Shown here one piece after another: positions 41,081-49,147 of a stretch of 64,000 nucleotides of DNA. The notes under the pieces were generated by a model. It was not told the DNA's origin, made no database searches, and worked only from the letters and a program-made list of their open reading frames with translations. The stretch's first letter is position 1. Each line of letters opens with the position of its first letter. The stretch covers positions 92,046 through 156,045 of the forward strand of contig UQCC01000004.1 in NCBI GenBank assembly GCA_900539325.1, in the 5' to 3' direction. The DNA is from an uncultured Eubacterium sp. (GTDB lineage: Bacteria; Bacillota; Clostridia; Oscillospirales; Acutalibacteraceae). Made by a program: the position numbers and the translations under genes.

Positions 41081-42334
41081 ATGTACAACGATTATTACGA
41101 TTCAATCGCAAAGGTTGCCGAAACCGACAGCGAGGTAGCAGACGCAATGGCACTTGAACTTAAGCGTCAAAGAGAAAATATTGAACTTATCGCATCGGAG
41201 AACCTTGTATCTCCTCAGGTTATGGCTGCTATGGGCTCCGTGCTTACAAATAAGTACGCAGAGGGCTTGCCGTCAAAGAGATATTACGGCGGATGCCAGT
41301 ATGTTGATATTGTTGAGGAAATCGCTATCAAGCGTGCTTGCGAACTTTTCGGATGTAAGTTTGCAAATGTTCAGCCGCACTCGGGTGCACAGGCAAACAC
41401 AGCCGTTTATCTTGCACTTCTTAAACCTGGCGACACCGTTATGGGTATGAGCCTTGATAACGGCGGACACCTCACTCACGGTTCTCCTGCAAATATTTCG
41501 GGCAAGTATTTCAATTTTATTCCTTACGGTGTAAACGAGGAGGGATATATCGACCTTGCCGCTTTTGCAAAGCAGGTAAATAAGGTTAAGCCAAAGCTTA
41601 TCGTAGCAGGTGCTTCCGCTTATCCGAGAGAAATTGATTTTGCAACAATGGCAGACATCGCTCATGCAAACGGTGCAATGTTTATGGTTGATATGGCTCA
41701 TATCGCAGGCCTTGTTGCCGCAGGACTTCATCAGTCACCGATTCCATATGCAGATGTTGTTACAACAACTACACACAAAACACTTCGCGGTCCTCGTGGC
41801 GGTCTTATCCTTTGCAACAACCCTTATCTTGCAAAGAAACTTAATTCTGCTGTATTCCCGGGCACACAGGGCGGTCCTTTGATGCATGTTATCGCAGGCA
41901 AGGCAGTATGCTTCGGCGAAGCTCTCAAACCTGAATTTAAGGAATATCAACAGCGTGTAATCGACAATGCACAGGCTCTTGCAAACGGACTCATTTCAAG
42001 AGGTCAAAACCTTGTTTCGGGTGGTACAGACAATCACCTTTGCCTCCTTGATTTGAGAGGTACGGGCGTAACGGGTAAGGAACTTGAAGCACGACTTGAC
42101 GAAGTTCATATCACTCTTAACAAGAATACTGTTCCAAACGAACCGTTGTCACCGTTCGTTACATCGGGTGTTCGTATCGGTACTCCTGCCGCTACAACCC
42201 GTGGACTCAATACAGATGATTTTGACAAAATTGCAGAGTATATCGCTCTTGCCGTTACAGATTATGATGCAAAGAAGCAGTACATCCTTGACGGCGTTGC
42301 CCAAATCTGTGCAAAGTATCCACTTTATGAGTGA
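41081..42334 (+). CDS. glyA: serine hydroxymethyltransferase
   Basis: A 417-aa PLP enzyme that interconverts serine and glycine with tetrahydrofolate. Standard motifs: [65 protein letters not shown], and the PLP-lysine motif [16 protein letters not shown] (Lys about 229). Length is normal. The start is preceded by GGAGG. It is followed closely by two CDP-glycerol phosphotransferase-like genes, with no terminator seen in the 13-nt gap, so they may form one transcript. Confidence 0.97.
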   Translation: MYNDYYDSIAKVAETDSEVADAMALELKRQRENIELIASENLVSPQVMAAMGSVLTNKYAEGLPSKRYYGGCQYVDIVEEIAIKRACELFGCKFANVQPHSGAQANTAVYLALLKPGDTVMGMSLDNGGHLTHGSPANISGKYFNFIPYGVNEEGYIDLAAFAKQVNKVKPKLIVAGASAYPREIDFATMADIAHANGAMFMVDMAHIAGLVAAGLHQSPIPYADVVTTTTHKTLRGPRGGLILCNNPYLAKKLNSAVFPGTQGGPLMHVIAGKAVCFGEALKPEFKEYQQRVIDNAQALANGLISRGQNLVSGGTDNHLCLLDLRGTGVTGKELEARLDEVHITLNKNTVPNEPLSPFVTSGVRIGTPAATTRGLNTDDFDKIAEYIALAVTDYDAKKQYILDGVAQICAKYPLYE

Positions 42335-42347
42335 TTGATATCGTATT

Positions 42348-43535
42348 ATGATTAACTTGCTTGGCAGAATATTTGGGGTTCTTATGAACTTCGTTTATTC
42401 GTTCTTTAAGCTGAATAAAACTAAAAATCAGGTTGCTTTTATCTCTCGCCAGAGTGAAAATCCGTCACTTGATTTTCAGTATCTTATTGATGAAATTCAA
42501 ACAAATTATCCGCAGTATGAGGTAGTTGTCCTTTGCAAAATGATACCTGCCTCTTTTGGCGGAAAAATCAAATATGTCGGCGAAATGTTCAGGCAAATGA
42601 AAGCACTGTCGCAATCAAAAGTCGTTGTGCTTGATGGCTATTGTATTTTGGCTTCTGTTCTTAATCATAAAAAGGACCTGAAGATTATTCAAATTTGGCA
42701 TGCTCTCGGAGCGTTCAAACGCTTTGGCAAATCTGTTCTTGATATGCCGGGCGGTAAATCTTCCGCAACTGCCAATGCGTTCAAAATGCACAGAAATTAT
42801 GATTTGATTGCCGCATCGGGCGACAAATGTGTTCCGTTTTTTGCCGAGGCTTTCGGTCAGCCTGAAGAAAAGTTTATTCCAATCGGTATTCCGAGAATGG
42901 ATTATCTTACCGACAGCGAAAAAAATGCAAAGGTTGCGCAGAATATTTATTCTGTGTATCCCGAGCTTGATAACGGCAAAAAAACAATCCTCTATGTTCC
43001 AACCTTTAGGGACAAGCCGGAGGATATTGAAGCACTCCATAAAATGACGGAGGATTTTGTTTCAAAGGTTGATTATTCAAAATATAACCTTGTTGTAAAG
43101 CATCATGTGGTCGATACCAATTTTGAAGAGGTTTATATCGATTCAAGTCAAAATTTTTTCCACGGCGAGCATTTTTCGGGTATGGATTTTATGTGCGTTT
43201 CCGATTTTGTTGTGACGGATTACAGTTCTGTTATTTATGAAGCTGTGCTCAAGAATTTGCCGATATATATCTTTTGTTTTGACGGCGAAAGGTATCTTGA
43301 CGAGCGTGGTTTTTACATTGATTTTTGGCACGATATTCCTGCCGTATATGGCAAAACAAGCGAGGAAATTTTGGCTTCAATCAATGATAACAAAACGGTT
43401 GATAATGAAAAAATCGAACGCTTTAAAGCCGATTATGTAAACAAAAAGTTTGACAGCATCACGCATATTTACGGCGAAATTATCGATTTGCTTATGCGTG
43501 GCGAATATGACAATAAATATAATTACAAAGCATAG
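42348..43535 (+). CDS. CDP-glycerol glycerophosphotransferase-like protein (TagF/TagB family), copy 1
   Basis: The 395-aa protein belongs to the family that adds (poly)glycerol- or ribitol-phosphate units in teichoic acid synthesis. Landmarks are IQIWHALGAFKRFGKS (acceptor-side His), YVPTFRDKPEDIEAL, VVKHHVVD and VTDYSSVIYEAVLKNLPIY, then DERGFYIDF, which form the CDP-binding site in TagF. The N-terminal amphipathic region may bind membranes. The second copy starts 1 nt after this stop. Substrate (glycerol-P, ribitol-P or another CDP-polyol) cannot be told from sequence. Confidence 0.87.
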   Translation: MINLLGRIFGVLMNFVYSFFKLNKTKNQVAFISRQSENPSLDFQYLIDEIQTNYPQYEVVVLCKMIPASFGGKIKYVGEMFRQMKALSQSKVVVLDGYCILASVLNHKKDLKIIQIWHALGAFKRFGKSVLDMPGGKSSATANAFKMHRNYDLIAASGDKCVPFFAEAFGQPEEKFIPIGIPRMDYLTDSEKNAKVAQNIYSVYPELDNGKKTILYVPTFRDKPEDIEALHKMTEDFVSKVDYSKYNLVVKHHVVDTNFEEVYIDSSQNFFHGEHFSGMDFMCVSDFVVTDYSSVIYEAVLKNLPIYIFCFDGERYLDERGFYIDFWHDIPAVYGKTSEEILASINDNKTVDNEKIERFKADYVNKKFDSITHIYGEIIDLLMRGEYDNKYNYKA

Positions 43536-43536
43536 T

Positions 43537-44655
43537 ATGGGAAAAATCAAGTCTGCACTTTATCCTCATTTGCAGAGAATGAGATATAAAAATTTAATAT
43601 CCGCCTTTGAAAAAGGGAAGAAGTGCAAAATGATTGAAAATCAAATTTTGATGCTGTGCACATCAAAAGGCAAACTCGGCGGCAATCTTGCGGCTGTTAA
43701 ACGCTATATTGAGCAAAACGAACTTGATTATAACATCATTACCGTTACTTCAAAAGAGCAAATGTCTGTTGATGAACTCGGCAAAACAATGGCTCAAAGT
43801 AAGTATATTATGGTTGATGATTTTGAGCCGATGGTGTATGTGCTCACTCTTCGTGACGGTCAGCATCTTGTTCAGCTTTGGCACGCAATGGGCGCATTCA
43901 AACGATTTGGCTATTGTCGAGGCACTGCGGAATCAGGCTCGCTCACCCATAAAAATTATACCGAGGCTATTGTTTCGTCACCGGAACTTTGCCAAATTTA
44001 TGCCGAGTCGTTCGGCATATCGGTTGACAAAATTAAGCCTGTCGGCACTCCGAGAACGGATTTGTTCTTTGATGAAGATTATGTCGCTTCGGCAAAAAAA
44101 CGGCTTTATGACCGTGCACCGAGCCTCGTCGGCAAAAAGATTTGCCTTTTTGCTCCGACCTTTAGAGGTCAAAATGTAAACGATGCTTATTATCCCGAAG
44201 ATTTTATTGACCTTCAGGGTCTGTCAAATTCTCTCGGCGATGATTGGGCGATTATCGTCAAACTTCACCCGTTCATTAAGGGTAAGTTTAATATTCCCGA
44301 TTGCGAAAAAATTTTTGATTTCAGCGATGAAAGGGAAATTAACGACATTCTTTTTATTACGGATGTCCTTGTCACGGATTATTCGTCCGTGATATTTGAA
44401 AATGCCATTATCGGCAATTCGGCTGTTCTCTATGCTCCGGATTATGAGGAATATAACAGCAACCGTGGTTTCTATTTTGATTATAAGGATTATTCTTGCG
44501 GCAGTATTGTATCCAATCAAAATGACCTTGCCGATGCCATTAAATCTATAACAAACAATAATGATGATTATATTGCGTTCAAAAAACGATTTGTGTCCCT
44601 TTGTGACGGTCACTCGTGCGAACGCTTTGTCAAAGAAATATTGGAGGAAGGTTAA
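43537..44655 (+). CDS. CDP-glycerol glycerophosphotransferase-like protein (TagF/TagB family), copy 2
   Basis: A 372-aa paralogue of the preceding gene, with LVQLWHAMGAFKRFGYCRGT, FAPTFRGQNVNDAYYP, VKLHPFIKGKF, VTDYSSVIFENAIIGNSAVL and SNRGFYFDYKDY. I place the start at the ATG at 43537, just after the stop of copy 1. A longer reading to 43450 lies inside copy 1 and is rejected; a downstream ATG (MIENQIL) is a fallback. Two consecutive copies in one transcript suggest primase- and polymerase-like roles, as TagB and TagF have in Bacillus. Confidence 0.85.
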   Translation: MGKIKSALYPHLQRMRYKNLISAFEKGKKCKMIENQILMLCTSKGKLGGNLAAVKRYIEQNELDYNIITVTSKEQMSVDELGKTMAQSKYIMVDDFEPMVYVLTLRDGQHLVQLWHAMGAFKRFGYCRGTAESGSLTHKNYTEAIVSSPELCQIYAESFGISVDKIKPVGTPRTDLFFDEDYVASAKKRLYDRAPSLVGKKICLFAPTFRGQNVNDAYYPEDFIDLQGLSNSLGDDWAIIVKLHPFIKGKFNIPDCEKIFDFSDEREINDILFITDVLVTDYSSVIFENAIIGNSAVLYAPDYEEYNSNRGFYFDYKDYSCGSIVSNQNDLADAIKSITNNNDDYIAFKKRFVSLCDGHSCERFVKEILEEG

Positions 44656-44656
44656 A

Positions 44657-45835
44657 ATGTTACAGTTGTCAAATAAGTACAAAAATATGAAACCTTCGGC
44701 TACAAGAGAAATATTAAAAGCCACCTCCGACCCGTCCGTTATCGCATTTGCAGGCGGTTCACCGGCTGTTGAGGCTTTCCCTTGCGAAGAAGTTAAAAAA
44801 ATCAGTGCAGAGATTTTGGAAGAAAATCCTGTTTCCGCTCTTGTTTACGGCGTTTCCGAAGGTTATGACCCGCTTCGTGATACCGTTAAGACTTGGCTTA
44901 AAAAGAGGAATAATATCGGCACGGATGACGACACCGTTATTATTACTGCCGGCGGAACGCAGGTTATGGATATTACCACAAGAATTCTCACTTCCGAGGG
45001 TGACACGATTATTTGCGAAGAACCGTCATTTATCGGTTCGCTCAACGCATTTCGTTCTCACGGTTGCAATCTTGTCGGCGTTCCTATCGACAGCGACGGT
45101 ATGAATATTGAAGCACTTGAAAAAGCAATTAAGCAAAATCCGAACGCTAAGTTTATTTATACAATTCCAAACTTCCAAAATCCCGGCGGTACAACCCTTT
45201 CTTGGGAAAAGCGAAAAGCGATGTATGCACTTGCAAAGAAGTACGGCATTGCTATTTTGGAGGATGACCCTTACGGCAATCTTCGCACAGAGGGTGAGGA
45301 TGTTCCGGCAATCAAAACTCTTGACGAGGACGGAATTGTAATATATGCCGGCTCTTTTTCAAAGATTTTGGCACCCGGTATTCGTGTTGCCTATGCCGTT
45401 GTGCCTAATTCAATCGCAGGGGCTTTCACAATCGGCAAGCAGGTGTCCGATGTGCACACAGGCGTCCTCAATCAAATGATTGTTTACCACTGGTTTAAGG
45501 AATATGATGTTGACGCTCATATTGACGAAATAAGAAAGATTTATCGCAAAAAAATCAACCTTATGTGTGAAAAACTCGATGAATTTTGCCCTCAAATTGA
45601 GTATGTCAGACCGCAGGGCGGCTTGTTCCTGTGGGCAAAGCTTCCCGAAAATGTGGATATGCTTGATTATTGCAAACGCCTTGTAGAACGCAAAGTCGCT
45701 GTTGTTCCGGGCAATGCTTTCATTGTTGATGAGTCAAAACCTTGTAACTATATCCGCCTTAATTTTTCCACTCCGAGTGACGAAAATATCATTAAGGGTG
45801 TTAAGATTATGGGCGAAGTTCTTAAAGAATATTAA
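44657..45835 (+). CDS. PLP-dependent aminotransferase, class I/II (2-aminoadipate/MocR-core type)
   Basis: A 392-aa fold-type I aminotransferase. FAGGSPAVEAFPCEEVKKIS, YGVSEGYDPLRDTVKTWL, TAGGTQVMDITTR, YTIPNFQNPGGTTLSWEKR, LEDDPYGNLR and the PLP-lysine motif YAGSFSKILAPGIRVAY are typical of the LysN/2-aminoadipate and MocR-type family; it lacks the DNA-binding domain of MocR. Amino-acid specificity cannot be told. The ATG at 44657 follows GAGGAAGG and lies 1 nt after the TagF-like stop; the longer frame to 44561 overlaps that gene. trpS follows 18 nt later. Confidence 0.9.
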   Translation: MLQLSNKYKNMKPSATREILKATSDPSVIAFAGGSPAVEAFPCEEVKKISAEILEENPVSALVYGVSEGYDPLRDTVKTWLKKRNNIGTDDDTVIITAGGTQVMDITTRILTSEGDTIICEEPSFIGSLNAFRSHGCNLVGVPIDSDGMNIEALEKAIKQNPNAKFIYTIPNFQNPGGTTLSWEKRKAMYALAKKYGIAILEDDPYGNLRTEGEDVPAIKTLDEDGIVIYAGSFSKILAPGIRVAYAVVPNSIAGAFTIGKQVSDVHTGVLNQMIVYHWFKEYDVDAHIDEIRKIYRKKINLMCEKLDEFCPQIEYVRPQGGLFLWAKLPENVDMLDYCKRLVERKVAVVPGNAFIVDESKPCNYIRLNFSTPSDENIIKGVKIMGEVLKEY

Positions 45836-45853
45836 CAGAAAAGAGATAATATT

Positions 45854-46867
45854 ATGTCAGAAGAAGTAAAAGTTGAAAGAAAGAAAAGATCATTATCACT
45901 CATTCAGCCGACCTCAATTCCAACCCTCGGCAACTACCTTGGTGCTATGAAAGGCTGGGCATCGTTTCAGGATGATTTTGACACAATTTTCGGTATTGCA
46001 GATTTGCATTCTATCACCGTTCGTCAAGACCCTGCAAAGCTCCGTGCACAAACAACACAACTTTATGCAATGCTTATGGCTGTCGGACTTGACCCGCAAA
46101 AGAGCATTCTTTTTGTGCAGTCGCATGTTCCGCAACACAGTCAGCTCGGCTGGATTTTAAACTGCTATACACAGTTCGGCGAGCTTAACAGAATGACTCA
46201 GTTTAAGGATAAATCCGCACAGCACGCAGACAATGTCAACGCAGGTCTTTTCACATATCCTTGCCTTATGGCTGCCGATATTCTCTTGTATCAGGCGGAT
46301 GTCGTTCCTGTCGGTGCGGACCAAAAGCAACATCTCGAAATCACTCGTGACATTGCAGAACGCTTCAACGGTGTTTACGGCAATGTATTCACGGTTCCGG
46401 AGCCTTACATTCCAAAGGCAGGCGCAAGGGTTATGTCGCTTCAAAATCCAACTTCAAAGATGTCAAAGTCCGACCCTAATCCAAAGGGCACGGTTCATCT
46501 CACGGATGAACCGAATGTGATTATGAAGAAGTTTAAATCCGCAATTACAGACAGCGAAATGTCGGTTCATTATGCAGAAGGTAAGGACGGAATAAACAAC
46601 CTTATGACCATTTATTCCGCAGTTACGGGCGACAGCTTTGAAACTATCGAGCACGACTTTTCCGGCAAGGGTTACGGCGATTTCAAAAAGGCAGTCGGCG
46701 AAGCTGTTGTTGCAGAACTTGAACCTGTTCAAAAGAGATATAACGAACTCTTGCAGGATAAAAAGTATCTTCAGGAGTGCTGGACACAGGGTGCAGACAC
46801 CGCATCTCGCCTTGCAAACAGAACTCTCACCAAGGTTATGAAAAAAGTCGGCTTCCTTGCAAAATAA
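45854..46867 (+). CDS. trpS: tryptophanyl-tRNA synthetase
   Basis: Charges tRNA-Trp. The 337-aa class I synthetase shows the HIGH-equivalent PTLGNYLGAM near residue 23, FVQSHVPQHSQLGWILNC, the ADILLYQADVVPVGADQKQH core, and the KMSKS loop SKMSKSDPNPKG (about 202-213). Length is typical for bacterial TrpRS. It is the last gene of the glyA-TagF-aminotransferase run, ending at a strong terminator. I saw no T-box leader in the short gap before it. Confidence 0.96.
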   Translation: MSEEVKVERKKRSLSLIQPTSIPTLGNYLGAMKGWASFQDDFDTIFGIADLHSITVRQDPAKLRAQTTQLYAMLMAVGLDPQKSILFVQSHVPQHSQLGWILNCYTQFGELNRMTQFKDKSAQHADNVNAGLFTYPCLMAADILLYQADVVPVGADQKQHLEITRDIAERFNGVYGNVFTVPEPYIPKAGARVMSLQNPTSKMSKSDPNPKGTVHLTDEPNVIMKKFKSAITDSEMSVHYAEGKDGINNLMTIYSAVTGDSFETIEHDFSGKGYGDFKKAVGEAVVAELEPVQKRYNELLQDKKYLQECWTQGADTASRLANRTLTKVMKKVGFLAK

Positions 46868-46880
46868 AATAGTGTAAACA

Positions 46881-46912
46881 AAAAAGACGCATTGATTTGC
46901 GTCTTTTTTATG
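46881..46912. terminator. bidirectional intrinsic terminator
   Basis: AAAAAGACGC (46881-46890) pairs with GCGTCTTTTT (46899-46908), loop ATTGATTT. It separates trpS from convergent alr. Confidence 0.9.
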
Positions 46913-46921
46913 TTTGTATTC

Positions 46922-47995
46922 TTATTTATATATTCTTTCAATCCTTGGATTTACCATAAGCGGTGATATGTCAACGCTTGCCAAATCGCCCGGTTTTACA
47001 TCGCTTCCTGTAATGTCAACCGCTGTGTGGCTGAGCCCGATTCCGCCGATTACATGGTACATTCTGCCGTTGATTTTGACATACATTTGCTTCTTTTTGA
47101 GAAAACTTTTGAATACGGAAAGAACATATCTGAAAGTTATAATTTCCTTTTCTTTTGTAAGGCCAAAGCCGTCATAGTGACCGATTGGAACAATGGCAAT
47201 CTTTGTTTCACGCTTTGTTTGGTATGTGGCGTTGTAGCCGACAAAATATCCTTTTGGCACGGTTTTAACATCAACAACTTCGGCTTCCAACGAACCGAGC
47301 CTGTGCAAACCGCTTTTGCTCTTTGTGATAACTCTGCCTGTAAATGCCGAGCCGATTCGCACGGTGTCAAGGCAAACATCCTTAACATTGAGTAAAGCGG
47401 GGGAGTTGCTTGCATGCAATATGCCGACATTTCCCACTTTTTCCTTGATTTTTGCCATAGTGTCCTTGAACATTTCAAGCTGTGCTTTGGTTAAATCGTG
47501 GTTTCTGAATGCCGATGAAAAATGCGTGTACGCTCCCGTAAATTCAAGATTTGGTAATGAGTAACATTTTATTGCGTCCTCAATTTCGCTCGGCATAAAG
47601 CCGTATCTGCCCATCCCCGTGTCGATTTTGAGGTGACATTTGACGGTGACGCCCATTTCGGTCGCAACTTCGCTCATTGCTTGTCCTGCCTGCAATGAAC
47701 CGATTGTGGCTGTTGCACCGTACTTTGCAATTTCTCTGCATTCGTCCTTTATGCAGGTTGAACGCATAACGAGTATGTCCTCGCCAGTTAAAACCTCACG
47801 CAGTATCGGTAGGTCTGTAACTTCTGTTACTGCAAAAGTCTTGATTCCGTGCTCAACTAAAATTTTTGTTATTTCTCTTATTCCAAAACCGTAGCCGTTG
47901 CCCTTAACAACTCCGATAAGCGGCACTCCGGCTTTTTGCTTAACAATTTCAATATTTTCGTCAAGCAATTTTTTGTCTATTACATATCTGCTCAT
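46922..47995 (-). CDS. alr: alanine racemase
   Basis: Makes D-alanine for peptidoglycan. The 357-aa fold-type III PLP enzyme has the PLP lysine in IGVVKGNGYGFG (about residue 30), then CHLKIDTGMGRYGF, and the tyrosine-side region YFVGYNATYQTK followed by AIVPIGHYDGFG. The usual Y-G-R around the catalytic tyrosine is altered, so the racemised amino acid could differ from alanine. It overlaps the FemX-like gene by 4 nt (ATGA), tying D-amino acid supply to peptidoglycan bridge formation. Confidence 0.88.
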   Translation of the reverse strand: MSRYVIDKKLLDENIEIVKQKAGVPLIGVVKGNGYGFGIREITKILVEHGIKTFAVTEVTDLPILREVLTGEDILVMRSTCIKDECREIAKYGATATIGSLQAGQAMSEVATEMGVTVKCHLKIDTGMGRYGFMPSEIEDAIKCYSLPNLEFTGAYTHFSSAFRNHDLTKAQLEMFKDTMAKIKEKVGNVGILHASNSPALLNVKDVCLDTVRIGSAFTGRVITKSKSGLHRLGSLEAEVVDVKTVPKGYFVGYNATYQTKRETKIAIVPIGHYDGFGLTKEKEIITFRYVLSVFKSFLKKKQMYVKINGRMYHVIGGIGLSHTAVDITGSDVKPGDLASVDISPLMVNPRIERIYK

Positions 47996-49032
47996 TTTCT
48001 GATTTTCTTCAATACCTTTGTTCCGATGTTGTAAAGATTGTATACAGGCTTGTTGATTACATAGTCAAATTCGCCCACAAATTCTTTCATATATCCGCCG
48101 AAGCCGTGCTTAAATCTCCAAAGTCCGTAGTGCGGATTGTCAGGATTTTGGCAGTCACCGCTGATTCCGCCAAAGTCGTAAACCTTGCAGTTGCATTCCA
48201 TACCCCACTTAATCATTGCCCATTGAAGTGCGTAGTTAGGGTAAACATTTCTGTGAGCGTTTGATGAAGCACCGTATTGGTATTTCATAACATTTTCGCC
48301 CCACTTGATTGCAAGAGTTCCCGCAATCGGCTTGCCCTCGTAGTATGCCATATAAAATCTTGCGTCATCTGTCATACAATCAAGGATTTTTTCAAAATAC
48401 CATTTCGGTCTTGTTGAAAATCCGTCACGCTCGCCCGTTTCCGCCATAATGGAAACAAAGTCGTCAAGTGCTTCCTTGCCGCAAATCTTAACTTCAACGC
48501 CCTTTTTAGGTGCTTTTCTGATACGGTTGCGATAGTCCGATTTAAAGGTGAGCATAAGCTCGTCCTCGCTCAAACCGTTGTAATCAAAGCAGTATACAAA
48601 TCTCGGCTGTACATTTTCAAAATCCATACATCCCGGGTTAAGTTCAACAAATCCTTTTTTGATGAGGTGCTCTTTGTACGCCTTATTCTCAATAACAATT
48701 TCAGGGTCAATTTTTAGGCAATACGCCTTGTATTCCTTGCCGACTTCAAGAATTGCGTCAAATAATTTGTCAAAAGTGTCAAAATCATCTTCGTCACACA
48801 CAAAGCCTCTGCATGCGTACATAAGCGAATTTTTGATAACGGGAATACTTCTGATAAGGACATCGGCAGAACCGATAATCTCGCCGTTGTCATCCTTGAG
48901 CATAACAGCCTCCCACTTCCAAGCGGATTTTACTTTTGCCCACTTTGATGAGTGCTGAAAAAGTCCCTTAGGATGTTTTTTTATAAAAGCCTCGTATTCG
49001 GCTAAATTGTCTTTGTTAACTCTCTCTATCAT
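47992..49032 (-). CDS. FemX/FemAB-like peptidoglycan aminoacyltransferase
   Basis: A 346-aa double-GNAT-fold protein. YKAYCLKIDPEI, DYRNRIRKAPKKGVEV, FYMAYYEGKPIAGTLAIKWG and ALQWAMIKWGMECNCKVYDF are typical of Fem transferases, which use aminoacyl-tRNA to add the first cross-bridge residue to lipid II. The ATG at 49032 (AAGGTG 6 nt upstream) is preferred to the GTG at 49041, which lies inside that ribosome site. It is coupled to alr by a 4-nt overlap. The nature of the added amino acid is unknown. Confidence 0.9.
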   Translation of the reverse strand: MIERVNKDNLAEYEAFIKKHPKGLFQHSSKWAKVKSAWKWEAVMLKDDNGEIIGSADVLIRSIPVIKNSLMYACRGFVCDEDDFDTFDKLFDAILEVGKEYKAYCLKIDPEIVIENKAYKEHLIKKGFVELNPGCMDFENVQPRFVYCFDYNGLSEDELMLTFKSDYRNRIRKAPKKGVEVKICGKEALDDFVSIMAETGERDGFSTRPKWYFEKILDCMTDDARFYMAYYEGKPIAGTLAIKWGENVMKYQYGASSNAHRNVYPNYALQWAMIKWGMECNCKVYDFGGISGDCQNPDNPHYGLWRFKHGFGGYMKEFVGEFDYVINKPVYNLYNIGTKVLKKIRK

Positions 49033-49114
49033 ATCTGTCACCTTGTTTATTTTGTTTAATAATTATATCATAATACATTTTTAAAGTAAATAATAAAATA
49101 CTGATAATGTAAAT

Positions 49115-49133
49115 GCTCCCCGTAAAGGGGAGC
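49115..49133 (-). terminator. GC-rich hairpin after feoB
   Basis: GCTCCCC (49115-49121), loop of five, GGGGAGC (49127-49133). On the minus strand it follows feoB and is trailed by weakly T-rich sequence. Confidence 0.55.
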
Positions 49134-49147
49134 TTGATATTTTTATT

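Noticed and set aside
45836..45853. T-box leader for trpS
   Set aside because: The gap before trpS is 18 nt and no T-box sequence or specifier hairpin fits.
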